Assembly (NCBI GenBank): GCA_036374995.1
Contig: DASUSS010000002.1
Span: 18,294 to 82,293, forward strand
Source: SH-MAG3 sp036374995
GTDB lineage: Bacteria > Gemmatimonadota > Gemmatimonadetes > Longimicrobiales > RSA9
Direction of reading: 5' to 3'
Length of the DNA: 64,000 nucleotides
Shown in pieces: positions 8,689-17,643 of this stretch. The notes beneath the pieces were generated by a model. That model ran no database searches. It saw only the letters and a list, made by a program, of their open reading frames with translations, and was not told where the DNA came from. The translations under genes were made by a program, and so were the position numbers. Within the stretch, counting starts at the first letter, position 1. Every line of letters begins with the position of its first letter.

Positions 8689-9907
8689 GGGTCTCTCTAC
8701 CGTGCGCGGGCGCACCCTTGCGGCGATCCAGCCATAGCCGCAGCCACCACAGCGCCGTGTGCAGCGTGAAGACGCCGACCACGCCGAACAGCAGCACGTT
8801 CATGAATATGAACGAGTAGAACAGCGGCGGGTTGCGCTCGCGGTTCCACGGGTCGGGGTGCGAATCGTAGAGCACGAAGTGCGCATCCGCGTGGGGGTGA
8901 CACGCGCCACAGGTCTCGATCAGCTGCGCGTCGGACACCGATGACGCGGGCTCGTCCGCGGGCAGGATCGAGTGTGCGCCGTGACAGGCGTTACAGGTCG
9001 CGACGATCTCGGATCCGAGCGCGGTCGCCTTGCCGTGGTACGTGCCGAAGTACGTGCTGCTGTAGTCCACGTGGCAGGTTCCGCACGCCTCGACCATCTG
9101 CTGCTCGAACGCCTCGCGTGACGGGGCCCGCATGCCGTGGGCGCTGTGGCAGCTGGAGCAGGTCGGCGGTGCATCGTCGCGGGCGTTCAGCCGCGACAGG
9201 CCGGGTGCCGGATCGAGTGCGGCGAGTGCGCGGCCGTGCACGTCGTGCGGGACGGAGTCGGCAGCGGCAGCGTGACAGGCGCCGCATGTGGCTGGCTGAG
9301 CGAGCGGGGCGACCGAGGCGGCCACATCGTCGACGCGCCGCGTGTCGTGCGCGGCGTGGCAGCTTGCGCACGTGACGGCGCCGGCGTGCGGATCATCGGG
9401 TGGCAGCGCGGCGGACGCGTGACAGGCGACGCAGTCGCGGTTCAGGCGCGCGCGCGCGTCGACGGAGCCGGTATCGATCGGGACGGCGTCGTGGATGCCA
9501 TGGCAGTCGGCGCACGTCGCGGCGCGCGCGGGTTGTCCCGCATCGCGCGCCACGGATGCCTCGGCATGCACGCCGCGTGCGTAGACGTCCGCCGCGGCCT
9601 CGTGGCATGCGCTGCAGGAGCGCGTTCCCGGCTGGCCATTCGGTTCGTGCGGATACCGATCGAATCCGGTGTGGCAGCTGGAGCAGGAGAGCGAGTCGTG
9701 CGCCGAGCGGCGGAGCGTGCTGTCGAAGACGACGAGCGCGCGCGCCTCGTCGAGCGATGTCGTGTGACGCCGGATCAGCTCGAGCTCGCCATGGCAGAGT
9801 GTGCACTGCGCATCGCGAGCGGGTTGTGCGACGGCCGGCAGTGCAGCCACCGTGCACAGGATGATGGCGAGTCCGACGACGAGGTTCGGTGTGCGCGTCG
9901 AGCTCAC
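8681..9907 (-). CDS. 11-haem cytochrome c with C-terminal membrane anchor
   Basis: 408 aa from a GTG that overlaps the upstream regulator stop as GTGA. A signal peptide (LVVGLAIILCTVAALPAVAQ) is followed by 11 CxxCH motifs from CTLCH to CGACH. Near residues 363-390 a single hydrophobic helix (FIFMNVLLFGVVGVFTLHTA) and a basic tail would anchor the C-terminus in the inner membrane. The fold is therefore periplasmic and tethered next to the cytochrome b subunit encoded 3'. Likely role: electron carrier between cytochrome b and the 13-haem lipoprotein (inference from gene order). Confidence 0.85.
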   Translation of the reverse strand: MSSTRTPNLVVGLAIILCTVAALPAVAQPARDAQCTLCHGELELIRRHTTSLDEARALVVFDSTLRRSAHDSLSCSSCHTGFDRYPHEPNGQPGTRSCSACHEAAADVYARGVHAEASVARDAGQPARAATCADCHGIHDAVPIDTGSVDARARLNRDCVACHASAALPPDDPHAGAVTCASCHAAHDTRRVDDVAASVAPLAQPATCGACHAAAADSVPHDVHGRALAALDPAPGLSRLNARDDAPPTCSSCHSAHGMRAPSREAFEQQMVEACGTCHVDYSSTYFGTYHGKATALGSEIVATCNACHGAHSILPADEPASSVSDAQLIETCGACHPHADAHFVLYDSHPDPWNRERNPPLFYSFIFMNVLLFGVVGVFTLHTALWWLRLWLDRRKGAPAHGRETRD

Positions 9908-11268
9908 GGCTCGCCCCCGTACTTCGCGAGCCGGTTGCGGACCTGGTGGCGGCTGAGCCCGAGCAGGCGCCCCGCCTCGCTGCGATTGCCTTCCGCGCGG
10001 CGCAGTGCTTCGCGCAGCAGCATGCGCTCGAGCGTGCCGAGATCCACGCCCTCCGGTCCAAAGTCCGTTGCGTGCATGGCAGCCGCCGCTTCGTCGCGCG
10101 GCGGGTTCGCCTCCTGTAGCTCGCGCGGCAGGTCGGCGAGGCGTATCGTGTCGCCCTCGGCGAGCAGCACGGCGCGCTCGATGACGTTTCGCAGCTCGCG
10201 GATGTTGCCGGGCCAGGAATGCTCGCGCAGCCGTGCCATCGCCTCGGGCTCCACATGTCGCACACGACGTCCCAGCTCGCGACGGTAGCTGTTCAGGAAC
10301 GCCGCGACAAGCAGCGGCACGTCGGAGGCGCGATAGCGCAGGGGCGGCAGCTCGATCGGCAGCACACTGAGCCGGTAGAACAGATCCTGGCGGAACCGGC
10401 CGGCGCGTACGTCTGCCTCGAGGTCGTGGTTCGTGGCCGCGATGACACGCGCGTTGACCACGAGATCGCGCGTGCCGCCCACACGACGGAACGTCTTTTC
10501 CTCGATGAAGCGCAGCAGCTTGCCCTGCACGCCGGGCGACAGCTCCGCGATCTCGTCGAGGAAGAGCGTGCCGCGGTCGGCGACCTCGACCAGCCCGCGC
10601 TTCAGGGAACGCGCGTCCGTGAACGCACCCTTCTCGTGGCCGAACAGCTCCGACTCCATCAGGCTCTCCGTCAGCGCGGAGCAGGTCACGTTGACGAACG
10701 GGCCATCCGCTCGCGGGCTCAGGTCGTGGATCGTCCGTGCGAGCAGGCCCTTGCCGGTGCCGGTCTCGCCCAGGATCAGGACGCCGGCGGAATCGGCGGG
10801 CGCCACCTTCTCGACGAGGCCGAGCACCGCGCGCATTGCCGGGCTGGTGCCGATCACCCGACCGGCGGCGCCGGGGCCGCGCAGCGAGCGCAGCTCGCGC
10901 CGCAGCCGCGTGCGCTCGAGAGCCGCGCGCAAGGTCGCCTCGACGCGTTCCATCGAGAACGGCTTCTCGAGGTAGTCGACCGCGCCGAGGTGCAGCGCAG
11001 CGACAGCGGACTCGATGGTGCCGTGGGCGGTCATCATGACGCAGGGCACGTCGTCCGTCGTCACCAGCTCGCGCAGGATCTCCGTACCCTCGCCGTCCGG
11101 CAGCTTCACATCGAGCAGGGCGGCATCCGGGACCTCGGCTGCGATGAGGCGACGCGCCTCGGCGAGGTTGCCGGCGACGACCGGCTCGAAGTCGCGCCGT
11201 GACAGCCGCTCCGCCACGACTTCACGGATGAGCCTGTCATCCTCGAGGATCAGGATACGTTCGCCCAT
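9904..11268 (-). CDS. NtrC-family sigma54-dependent response regulator 1
   Basis: 454 aa, from the ATG at 11268 with GAGGAGGG just upstream; it overlaps the kinase gene by 19 bp. The receiver has Asp10/Asp11, phosphoacceptor Asp53 and Lys102. The AAA+ domain has Walker A GETGTGKG (about 168-175) and the sigma54-contact loop reads GAFTDA (214-219) rather than the usual GAFTGA. The C-terminus is a Fis-type helix-turn-helix (GNRSEAGRLLGLSRHQVRNR). Together with the kinase it forms an NtrB/NtrC-type pair at the head of the cytochrome b operon. The loop change keeps the essential Thr, so activity is still expected. Confidence 0.9.
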   Translation of the reverse strand: MGERILILEDDRLIREVVAERLSRRDFEPVVAGNLAEARRLIAAEVPDAALLDVKLPDGEGTEILRELVTTDDVPCVMMTAHGTIESAVAALHLGAVDYLEKPFSMERVEATLRAALERTRLRRELRSLRGPGAAGRVIGTSPAMRAVLGLVEKVAPADSAGVLILGETGTGKGLLARTIHDLSPRADGPFVNVTCSALTESLMESELFGHEKGAFTDARSLKRGLVEVADRGTLFLDEIAELSPGVQGKLLRFIEEKTFRRVGGTRDLVVNARVIAATNHDLEADVRAGRFRQDLFYRLSVLPIELPPLRYRASDVPLLVAAFLNSYRRELGRRVRHVEPEAMARLREHSWPGNIRELRNVIERAVLLAEGDTIRLADLPRELQEANPPRDEAAAAMHATDFGPEGVDLGTLERMLLREALRRAEGNRSEAGRLLGLSRHQVRNRLAKYGGEP

Positions 11269-12719
11269 GCTCCCTCCTCGCTTGGCGCGGCGCGCGTTGG
11301 GGCATCCCGTACCGGCAGCATCAGCCACACGGTCGTGCCCGCGCCGGGCGTGCTGTCGATCGCGAGCTCGCCGCCATGCGCGGTGAGGATGCGCACGACG
11401 AGCGGCAGACCGAGCCCGGTACCGTTCGCCTTCGTCGAGTGGAACGGCCGCAGTGCCTGCTGGATCGCCTCCTCCGACATGCCGAGCCCGGTGTCGCGCA
11501 CGCCGATGGCGAGTCGGCCATCGTCGGCGTGCGTGGTCACGGTGATCGTGCCGCCATTCGGCATCGCCTCCGCGGCGTTCAGGACGACGTTCTGGATCGC
11601 CTGCTGGATGCGACGCGGCTCCATGGCGATGGCGGGGACATCACTCGCGTAGCTCCGCTGGATGACGACGTTCTGAAGTGCGGGGTGTCCCATGAGTCCG
11701 AGCAGCGCATCATCGATGACCTCGCGTGCGTCGATCGCCGTCCGGTCGTGCGGCATCGGGCGAGCGAGCGAGAACAGATCGCGCATCGTGTCGGAAAGCC
11801 GCTCGAGCTGCTGGTGCATGGAATCGAGCACGTCGCGGCTGCCCGGATCCATCACGTACTCCTGCTCGAGCAGGTCCATTGCCGAGCGGATCGAGGCGAG
11901 CGGGCGCTTGAACTCGTGCGCCATCTCGGCCGCGAGCTCGCCGACCTGGGCGAAGCCCTCGCGCTGGCTCGCAGCCGCGGCGCGGGCCTCGACCTCGCGA
12001 CGATGCCGGATCAGCCGCACCATCGACGCCTCGATCTGCTGGAGCTCGTCGCGTGCGCGGCGCGGCGGCGTCGTGCCATCGCCGGCGTCCGTGAGCAGGT
12101 GGCCCATGCGCTGGAGCGGGCCGACGACCTCGCGCTCGAGCATCGTGATGACGACGAAGCCGAGCGCGAACAGGCCGAGCAGCACGAGGCCGATACCCAT
12201 CCACATGCCGCGGCGCACTGCGGCGCGCAGTGGAGCCATCGAATACTCGAGCTCCATGACGGCCGGCTGCGCGATCCGGATCGGCATGAACACGTGCACG
12301 GACTCGCCGTCGTCCATCGAGCGGGCGACACCCGCCGCCGGCAGCTCGCCCGCCGCGGGCAGCCACGTACCGCGCGACGGGCGGCTGCCTTCTTCCTCCT
12401 CGTCCGACGACAGGATCACGCGGCCATCGGCAGCATAGACGCGGACGAACTCGACGGACTGCGTGGCGGCGAGCTGCCGCAGCGTCTGCCGCGCGGCGTC
12501 CTCATCGCCGCGCGAGAGCGCAGACCGGACCGTGGCCTGTGCGGTGGTCGCGGACACGAGCGCCTGCTCGCGCGCCGTCGAGACGAGCTGGTCGTGCCAG
12601 TAGCCGAAGGAGACGTACGCGACGATCGCGAGGACCGCGAAGCCGCCTGCGACCATCGTCAGGCCGAGCTTGCTGCGGAGCGGCAGACTGCGCAGCCGGT
12701 TCAGCATCGTGGCAGTCAT
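11250..12719 (-). CDS. Membrane sensor histidine kinase 1 (NtrB-like catalytic part)
   Basis: 489 aa. Two membrane segments (about 17-38 and 172-194) frame a periplasmic sensor domain of about 130 residues with an acidic EEEE stretch; a HAMP-like region follows. The phosphorylation site is AEMAHEFKRPLASI with His268, then the N box NVVLNAAEAMPNGG, DTGLGM and GTGLGLPL, the usual HATPase motifs. The stimulus cannot be deduced. It is upstream of and overlaps its regulator gene, so the pair is translationally coupled. Confidence 0.9.
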   Translation of the reverse strand: MTATMLNRLRSLPLRSKLGLTMVAGGFAVLAIVAYVSFGYWHDQLVSTAREQALVSATTAQATVRSALSRGDEDAARQTLRQLAATQSVEFVRVYAADGRVILSSDEEEEGSRPSRGTWLPAAGELPAAGVARSMDDGESVHVFMPIRIAQPAVMELEYSMAPLRAAVRRGMWMGIGLVLLGLFALGFVVITMLEREVVGPLQRMGHLLTDAGDGTTPPRRARDELQQIEASMVRLIRHRREVEARAAAASQREGFAQVGELAAEMAHEFKRPLASIRSAMDLLEQEYVMDPGSRDVLDSMHQQLERLSDTMRDLFSLARPMPHDRTAIDAREVIDDALLGLMGHPALQNVVIQRSYASDVPAIAMEPRRIQQAIQNVVLNAAEAMPNGGTITVTTHADDGRLAIGVRDTGLGMSEEAIQQALRPFHSTKANGTGLGLPLVVRILTAHGGELAIDSTPGAGTTVWLMLPVRDAPTRAAPSEEGAWANVS

Positions 12720-12742
12720 GCTGGAGTGCGCGCGAAGCGGGC

Positions 12743-12758
12743 CCCGGCCGAAGCCGGG
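12743..12758 (-). terminator. Stable hairpin with TTCG loop between membrane-protein and kinase genes
   Basis: On the minus strand CCCGGC-TTCG-GCCGGG is a perfect 6-bp stem closed by a UUCG tetraloop, which is unusually stable in RNA. It lies in the 73-bp gap after the membrane protein stop and before the kinase start. With no T-run it may be an attenuator or processing site rather than a full terminator. Confidence 0.4.
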
Positions 12759-12792
12759 ACCCGCACGGTGGATGGGACTCCCGCGCAGGCGC

Positions 12793-13971
12793 TCACAGCG
12801 CGAGCATGGCGAGAACGATCAGCGCCGTCGCGTTCGCGGTGATCGCCGCGCCCAGTCCGCGCGTCCAGTACAGCATGCCGAACACGAGTCCGGGCACGAG
12901 CACCGTCACGGCCGTGAACGCGAGCGCTGCGAGCGGAGTGGGGAAGCCGAGCCCGACCACTCCGGGCGCGTACAGCAGCACCTGCACGAGCGCCGCGGCC
13001 GCAATGCTGATCACCGCCGCCTCGCCCGCACCCACACGGCCCCACCGCAGCACCAGCCACGCGACGCCGGTCACCAGGAACAGCCGCAGCAGCACCTCGT
13101 CCACCAGCGCCTGACCGAGCGCGGCGACCAGTGCGCCACCCGCACCCACACCCGGAACCACCGCCGGCATCACGAACGGCACCGCGATCAGCCCGAGCGC
13201 CACACCCGCCAGCAGCCCCACGCCCAGGTCGGCCGCCACCCGCCAGCTCGGCACCAGTGCCGGCACCGGATGCCGGCCCGGCAGCCGCTGGATCAGACGC
13301 AGCGCGAGCGTGATGACCGGACCGCCGAGCCACAGCGCCGCGAACGCCGCGAGCACCACCGCTCCACGCTCCGTGACCCGCAGCCGCAGGCCCCAGATCT
13401 CCGGACGGTCCATCAGGAACAGCACGAGCAGCGCAGCGAACGTCGCGCCCACGAGCACCGTTCCGATGTTGCGCTCCGGCCACCGCGCATACGCGTTCCG
13501 CAGCAGCCGCCAGCCCGCCACCGCCGCCGCCGCGACCACCGCCACGCCCGCGATCCAGCCGGCACCGACACCGACCAGCGCCGGCGCCCGCCCCATGTAC
13601 ATCGCGGGCATGCTCAGCGCGATCCACATCGTGATCACCCACGCGAACGGCAGTGCCACGATCGTGTAGGCCGTCGCTCGCAGCAGGTCGTGACGCGCGT
13701 CCCGGCCCGGCATCCCGTCCGGCCGCCCGAAATACCCGAGCACCAGCGCGTGTACCAGACCCAGCAGCGCCCCCACGATGAACAGCGCGGACGCCGTCGC
13801 GAACAGTCCCAGGCCGCTCAGGCGGCCGCTCAACGTCATCGAGGCAACGAGCAGCCCGCCCAGCGCGATCCCTCCCGCTGCCGTCCAGGCGATCGTTCCC
13901 CATCCATGCAGGCCGATTCCCCGAGGCTCCACCTGCTCCCGCTCGCCGGCCATCATCATTGTCGCGCTCAT
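12793..13971 (-). CDS. Polytopic membrane protein with CPBP-like C-terminal part
   Basis: 392 aa from the ATG at 13971; the upstream in-frame extension is less likely because AGGGCAGGACAAG directly precedes this ATG. About ten hydrophobic segments are visible. The first 235 residues are clearly paralogous to the 254-aa protein encoded upstream (shared VLGYxG, NAYARWP and VLFxxDR motifs). The extra C-terminal part contains LVDEVLLRLFLVT, which recalls the E-E-x-x-x-R motif of CPBP/Abi-type intramembrane proteases, but the later His motifs are not evident, so protease activity is doubtful. It sits between the Nap-like operon and the second two-component pair. Confidence 0.6.
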   Translation of the reverse strand: MSATMMMAGEREQVEPRGIGLHGWGTIAWTAAGGIALGGLLVASMTLSGRLSGLGLFATASALFIVGALLGLVHALVLGYFGRPDGMPGRDARHDLLRATAYTIVALPFAWVITMWIALSMPAMYMGRAPALVGVGAGWIAGVAVVAAAAVAGWRLLRNAYARWPERNIGTVLVGATFAALLVLFLMDRPEIWGLRLRVTERGAVVLAAFAALWLGGPVITLALRLIQRLPGRHPVPALVPSWRVAADLGVGLLAGVALGLIAVPFVMPAVVPGVGAGGALVAALGQALVDEVLLRLFLVTGVAWLVLRWGRVGAGEAAVISIAAAALVQVLLYAPGVVGLGFPTPLAALAFTAVTVLVPGLVFGMLYWTRGLGAAITANATALIVLAMLAL

Positions 13972-14040
13972 CTTGTCCTGCCCTTTCCGGGGCCCATCCA
14001 CCAGGAACGGAGTCTCCGTTCGCGGTCTGATAGGACAAGA
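13971..14040 (-). promoter_or_regulatory. Leader RNA structure that would bury the start site of the membrane protein gene
   Basis: On the transcript, TCTTGTCCT (14040-14032) is perfectly complementary to AGGACAAGA (13979-13971), and the second half contains the purine-rich Shine-Dalgarno region and the A of the start codon. Inside the loop a second palindrome (GAACGGAG-T-CTCCGTTC on the plus strand, 14005-14021) can fold on its own. The arrangement looks like a leader that hides the ribosome binding site, as in RNA thermometers or protein-repressed leaders. The pairing is seen in the sequence; regulation is inference. Confidence 0.45.
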
Positions 14041-14416
14041 CCGGGACCACGCGCGAGCCCAATATCGTAATTCGTGTATTCGCAATGAGTTGCGCGGTCA
14101 GTTGCCGTGCGCTGGCACGTGCGGCGGGAACAGGAAGTGCGCGGTTCCGCGCGGTGGGCTGAGCGATTTCGCGCACCCGCGCGGCGGGGGAGGACGGAGC
14201 GGATCGGCTCATCGGACGATCACGGCTGGAGCAGCGCACGGCACCCTCTCGAGGAACGATCTCGGTACTCATGGAAGGTCCGCCCGGGAGGGGGCGGGCG
14301 CTACGGGGGATTCCCTGAGAAGGATGCCGGAACCCGACGTGCGGCGGGCACCGCGAGGCTCTCGATTCCTCACACCGCGATGCCCGCCGGCGCCTGACGT
14401 CGGCTGGTGGATTTCC
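13972..14416. other. 445-bp intergenic region
   Basis: No gene is supported here. It holds the leader structure described at 13971-14040 and, at about 14060-14095, the most AT-rich stretch of the neighbourhood (minus strand ATTGCGAATACACGAAT then TACGAT). That stretch could be a sigma70-type promoter giving a leader of about 85 nt. The part from 14100 to 14416 is GC-rich and shows nothing I can identify. Confidence 0.5.
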
Positions 14417-15181
14417 CTACATCGGTCTGCCGCCAGCGGAGCGCCGTTCGGCCGGTTCGGCGTCGTGCGTGGCGCCGGTCTGTGGTCCGCGATGCCAGAG
14501 CCGCAGGCCGAAGTAGATGGCCGGAGCGGCGAGCCACAACGTGATCAGCAGGGCGAGCAGCGCGCCTGCCAGCCGCGTCAGGTGGAGCTGGGTGCCGGGC
14601 ACGGTCCGGTCGAATACGACGAAGAGCGTGATCAGCACGGCGAAGGCGCCGAGAATGAGAAGGCTGCCGACGCGGTGGTCGGGCCAGCGCGCATAGGCGT
14701 TTTCGAGTGCGTACCAGCCGAGCAGTGTCGCCCAGGCCATGGTCGCCGCGACAACGGGGAAGGCGAGGGCGAGTCCGCCCCAGCCGGCGGGGTCGCCGGC
14801 GCGCGCGGCGACGGAGGCGAGTCCCAGCCACGTGGTCATGACGACGGCGCCGGCAAACGCGCCCGCGGCGGCGAGTGCGGTCATGAGACGCGGGAATCGC
14901 ACGTGTCGGGCTCCGGGCGGCAGATCGGTCTCGTCATCGCAGTGTCCGATGTAGCCGAGCACCACGCCGTGCAGTGCGCCGAGCATGGCGCCGCCGACGC
15001 TGAGGAAACCCGACGTCAGCGGATCGGGGTGCATGCGGCCGGTCAGGATGAGGACGGCGGTCAGCAACCCGCCGGCGATCCCGCCGGCGAGGGTCCAGCT
15101 CCCGGTGATGGTGGCCATCCAGCCGAACCGCGGCAGCACCAGCTCCGAGGAGTCCGCGAGGTGTGTCGTCACAGTGCTCAT
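14417..15181 (-). CDS. Six- to seven-helix membrane protein, paralogue of the neighbouring protein
   Basis: 254 aa from an ATG with GGAGGG six bases upstream. It is almost entirely hydrophobic helices with the motifs GALHGVVLGYIG, NAYARWPDHRVGSLL and VVFDRTVPG, all with counterparts in the first 235 residues of the 392-aa protein encoded downstream. I do not recognise a named family. It follows the stomatin gene at 84 bp and may belong to the end of the Nap-like operon. Confidence 0.6.
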   Translation of the reverse strand: MSTVTTHLADSSELVLPRFGWMATITGSWTLAGGIAGGLLTAVLILTGRMHPDPLTSGFLSVGGAMLGALHGVVLGYIGHCDDETDLPPGARHVRFPRLMTALAAAGAFAGAVVMTTWLGLASVAARAGDPAGWGGLALAFPVVAATMAWATLLGWYALENAYARWPDHRVGSLLILGAFAVLITLFVVFDRTVPGTQLHLTRLAGALLALLITLWLAAPAIYFGLRLWHRGPQTGATHDAEPAERRSAGGRPM

Positions 15182-15265
15182 GTTGCCCTCCGTTCGGGCG
15201 GTGGGCGTGCGGTGAGTCCCGGCGTCGGCCGCCGGGGCGGCGCCGACGCCGTTTCGGATCTCAGG

Positions 15266-16261
15266 TCACGGCCCGGGTGGCGGTGTCGGTGGCTGTCCTG
15301 ACCGCGCGACAACCGCGGCGGCGGATGGCTCGATGACGGCCTCGACGCCGAGGACCGCGCCGTCGTGCGGCGCGCCGTCATGCGGCACGAGACCGTTCCC
15401 TCCGACGAGGCCCATCATGCCGGGCACGTTGAGCGAATCGGCCAGGCCGGAGGGGACGACCATGAGCGAGCCGCGCTTGACGATGCTCTCGTAGAGCATG
15501 TTCATCGCGCGCAGGTTCATCGCCATCGGATGATCGCGGTAGGCCTCGGCCGCCTCGACGAACTTCGACGCGATCTCGGTCTCCGCCGTGCCCAGGATGA
15601 TACGCGCCTGGCGCTCCCGCTCGGCCTGCGCCTGCCGTGACATCGCATCCTCGAGCGCGGGCGGGATGATGACATCGCGGATCTCGACCGACTGCACCTG
15701 GATGCCCCAGTTCTGCATCTTGCGCTCGAGGGCTTCCTTCAGGCCGTGGCCGAGCTCGACGCGCGACTGTATGAGCTCCGCCAGGTCGTGCTTGCCGATT
15801 GCATCGCGCAGTGCGGTCTGTGCGGACACGATCACGGCCTCATCGTAGTCCTGCACCTCGAGCGCCGCGCGCTCCGGGTCGTAGACGATCCAGAACGCGA
15901 TCGCATCGACATTCACCGGCACCGTGTCGCGCGTGAGGCACGACTCCGCACCGAACGCGGTCGTGCGGATGCGCTGATCGATGTGGTAGCTCACGCGCTC
16001 GATCAGTGGCACGATCACGTAGTAGCCCGGACCGCGCAGACCGCGGTAGCGGCCGAGACGGAGCAGCACCGCCCGTTCCCACTGGTCTGCGTACTTGAGC
16101 GACCACGCGATCAGTCCGCCCACCAGCACGGCGGCGGCGCCGGCGACCGGCCGTCCGATTCCGGCCAGCAGGAGCGCGCCGCCGACGAATCCCGCAGCGA
16201 TCAGACCGGCAACGAACGCCGCCAGCGGATAGCGCGTGTCGTTCGGCGAGTACCTGTTCAT
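15266..16261 (-). CDS. Stomatin/slipin-type SPFH (Band 7) membrane protein
   Basis: 331 aa from the ATG at 16261, preceded by GGAGGACGTA. Two N-terminal hydrophobic segments are followed by the SPFH core: ERAVLLRLGRYRGLRGPGYY, VPVNVDAIAFWIVYDPERA, and the coiled-coil-like region QAQAERERQARIILGTAE. The slipin hallmark GIQVQSVEIRDVIIP is present. The tail is Pro-rich. Such proteins organise membrane domains and often sit near membrane complexes or proteases. Here it follows the NrfD-like gene by 46 bp, so it may help assemble the respiratory complex (inference). Confidence 0.85.
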   Translation of the reverse strand: MNRYSPNDTRYPLAAFVAGLIAAGFVGGALLLAGIGRPVAGAAAVLVGGLIAWSLKYADQWERAVLLRLGRYRGLRGPGYYVIVPLIERVSYHIDQRIRTTAFGAESCLTRDTVPVNVDAIAFWIVYDPERAALEVQDYDEAVIVSAQTALRDAIGKHDLAELIQSRVELGHGLKEALERKMQNWGIQVQSVEIRDVIIPPALEDAMSRQAQAERERQARIILGTAETEIASKFVEAAEAYRDHPMAMNLRAMNMLYESIVKRGSLMVVPSGLADSLNVPGMMGLVGGNGLVPHDGAPHDGAVLGVEAVIEPSAAAVVARSGQPPTPPPGP

Positions 16262-16307
16262 TACGTCCTCCACGGATGAAGGCCGGCCCGTGCCGGCCGT
16301 GGTTGCA

Positions 16308-17636
16308 TCAACGGATCCGCACGGGTGGTCCATCCCTGCGCGGCGTGCGCACCGCGCGCGTCCGGGTCAGCTCCTGGACCGAGAGTCGTCCGGCGAGCGG
16401 CCGCACGACCGCACGCACCGGCGGCTCCTCCAGCTCCGTGCTGCGTGCATGCCCCATCTCGATCGGCAGCGCGACGCGCACGAGCACGGTGAGTGCGAAC
16501 AGGCCGAACGCCCATATGCCGGCGGTGACCGCGATCTCGACCCACGTCGGCGAGTACTCGACGATCTCGCCGAGCGGCGAGGGGATGAAGCCGGGGATCA
16601 CCAGGCCCAGCCCCTTCTCGACCCAGATGCTCACGAACAGGACCGCGCACGCGATCATCAGCCAGCGCGGGTTGCGGCGCAGCGGATGGATCGCGAGCAC
16701 GGCCGTAGCCGCGACGTTCAGCAGTACGGCGGACCACACCCACGGCACGAGGCTGCGATGACCGTCGATGCCGAAGAAGAGATAGCGCGCATTGATCCCG
16801 TGGTGCGTCGGCCAGTAGAACTTGTAGAAGATCTCCGACACGAGCATCACGAGATTCACCTGCGCCGCGACGGTCGTGATCAGCGCGAGCTTCGCGAATA
16901 CGGCATCCTCGATCGGGAACTCCGTCTCGCGGCGGATCAGCCACAGCATGAGGATCATGAACGCGGGTCCGGCGGTGAATGCGGACGCGAGGAAACGCGG
17001 TCCGAGCAGGGCGGTGTTCCAGTACGGCCGAGCGGGCAGGCCCGCGAGCAGGAACGCGGTCACCATGTGGATGCTGACCGCCCACATCACGGCGATGTAC
17101 ATCCAGGGCAGATACTTCTGCTTCGCCGGCGACCGGCCGGTGAAGCGGCTGTACAGGATGTAGAACGGGATCGCGAGATTGATCGCGAGGTAGCCGTTGA
17201 GCACGATGACATCCCAGGCGAGCAGCGAGCTGGGGAAGTTGAGCGTGCCGATGATCGGCAGCAGGTGCCAGGTGCCGAGCGGATTGCCGACATCGACGAT
17301 GACGAACGACAGGCACATGAGCAGCGCGGCGACGGCGACGGCTTCCGCCAGGAGCACGGCGCGCCCGAAATCGACGTCGTGCAGGATGTAGGCGGGGAGA
17401 ACGAGCATCATCGCGGCGGCGGCGAGGCCGACGAGGAACGTGAAGTTGGAGATGTAGAGGCCCCAGCTGACGTGGTCGGTCATGCCGGTCACGCCGAGTC
17501 CCTCGCGCAGCTGGACGGACCAGGCGTACGCGCCGAACAGCATGACGAGCGTGAGGCCGCCCATCCACAGGTGGTAGCGGCGGCCGCCCGAGGTGGCGGA
17601 GTCCAGTGCGCTGCGCGCGAACGCGGTCAGATGCAT
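16308..17636 (-). CDS. NrfD/PsrC-like quinone-reactive membrane subunit
   Basis: 442 aa from the ATG at 17636, 7 bp after the Fe-S gene stop, with GAGCAGG in front. About ten membrane helices; landmarks are HVSWGLYISNFTFLVGLAAA near the N-terminus, VDVGNPLGTWHL, and AFTAGPAFMILMLWLIRR. The length and motifs match the long NrfD branch (DsrP/ActC/PsrC type). These subunits exchange electrons between quinones and an adjacent Fe-S protein and bind no haem. Next to the NrfC-like gene it should form the membrane module of the complex. Direction (quinol oxidation or quinone reduction) is not visible. Confidence 0.9.
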   Translation of the reverse strand: MHLTAFARSALDSATSGGRRYHLWMGGLTLVMLFGAYAWSVQLREGLGVTGMTDHVSWGLYISNFTFLVGLAAAAMMLVLPAYILHDVDFGRAVLLAEAVAVAALLMCLSFVIVDVGNPLGTWHLLPIIGTLNFPSSLLAWDVIVLNGYLAINLAIPFYILYSRFTGRSPAKQKYLPWMYIAVMWAVSIHMVTAFLLAGLPARPYWNTALLGPRFLASAFTAGPAFMILMLWLIRRETEFPIEDAVFAKLALITTVAAQVNLVMLVSEIFYKFYWPTHHGINARYLFFGIDGHRSLVPWVWSAVLLNVAATAVLAIHPLRRNPRWLMIACAVLFVSIWVEKGLGLVIPGFIPSPLGEIVEYSPTWVEIAVTAGIWAFGLFALTVLVRVALPIEMGHARSTELEEPPVRAVVRPLAGRLSVQELTRTRAVRTPRRDGPPVRIR

Positions 17637-17643
17637 CGCCTGC

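Noticed and set aside
16262..16307. Promoter between the NrfD-like and stomatin genes
   Set aside because: The gap is only 46 bp with no boxes; a shared transcript is simpler.
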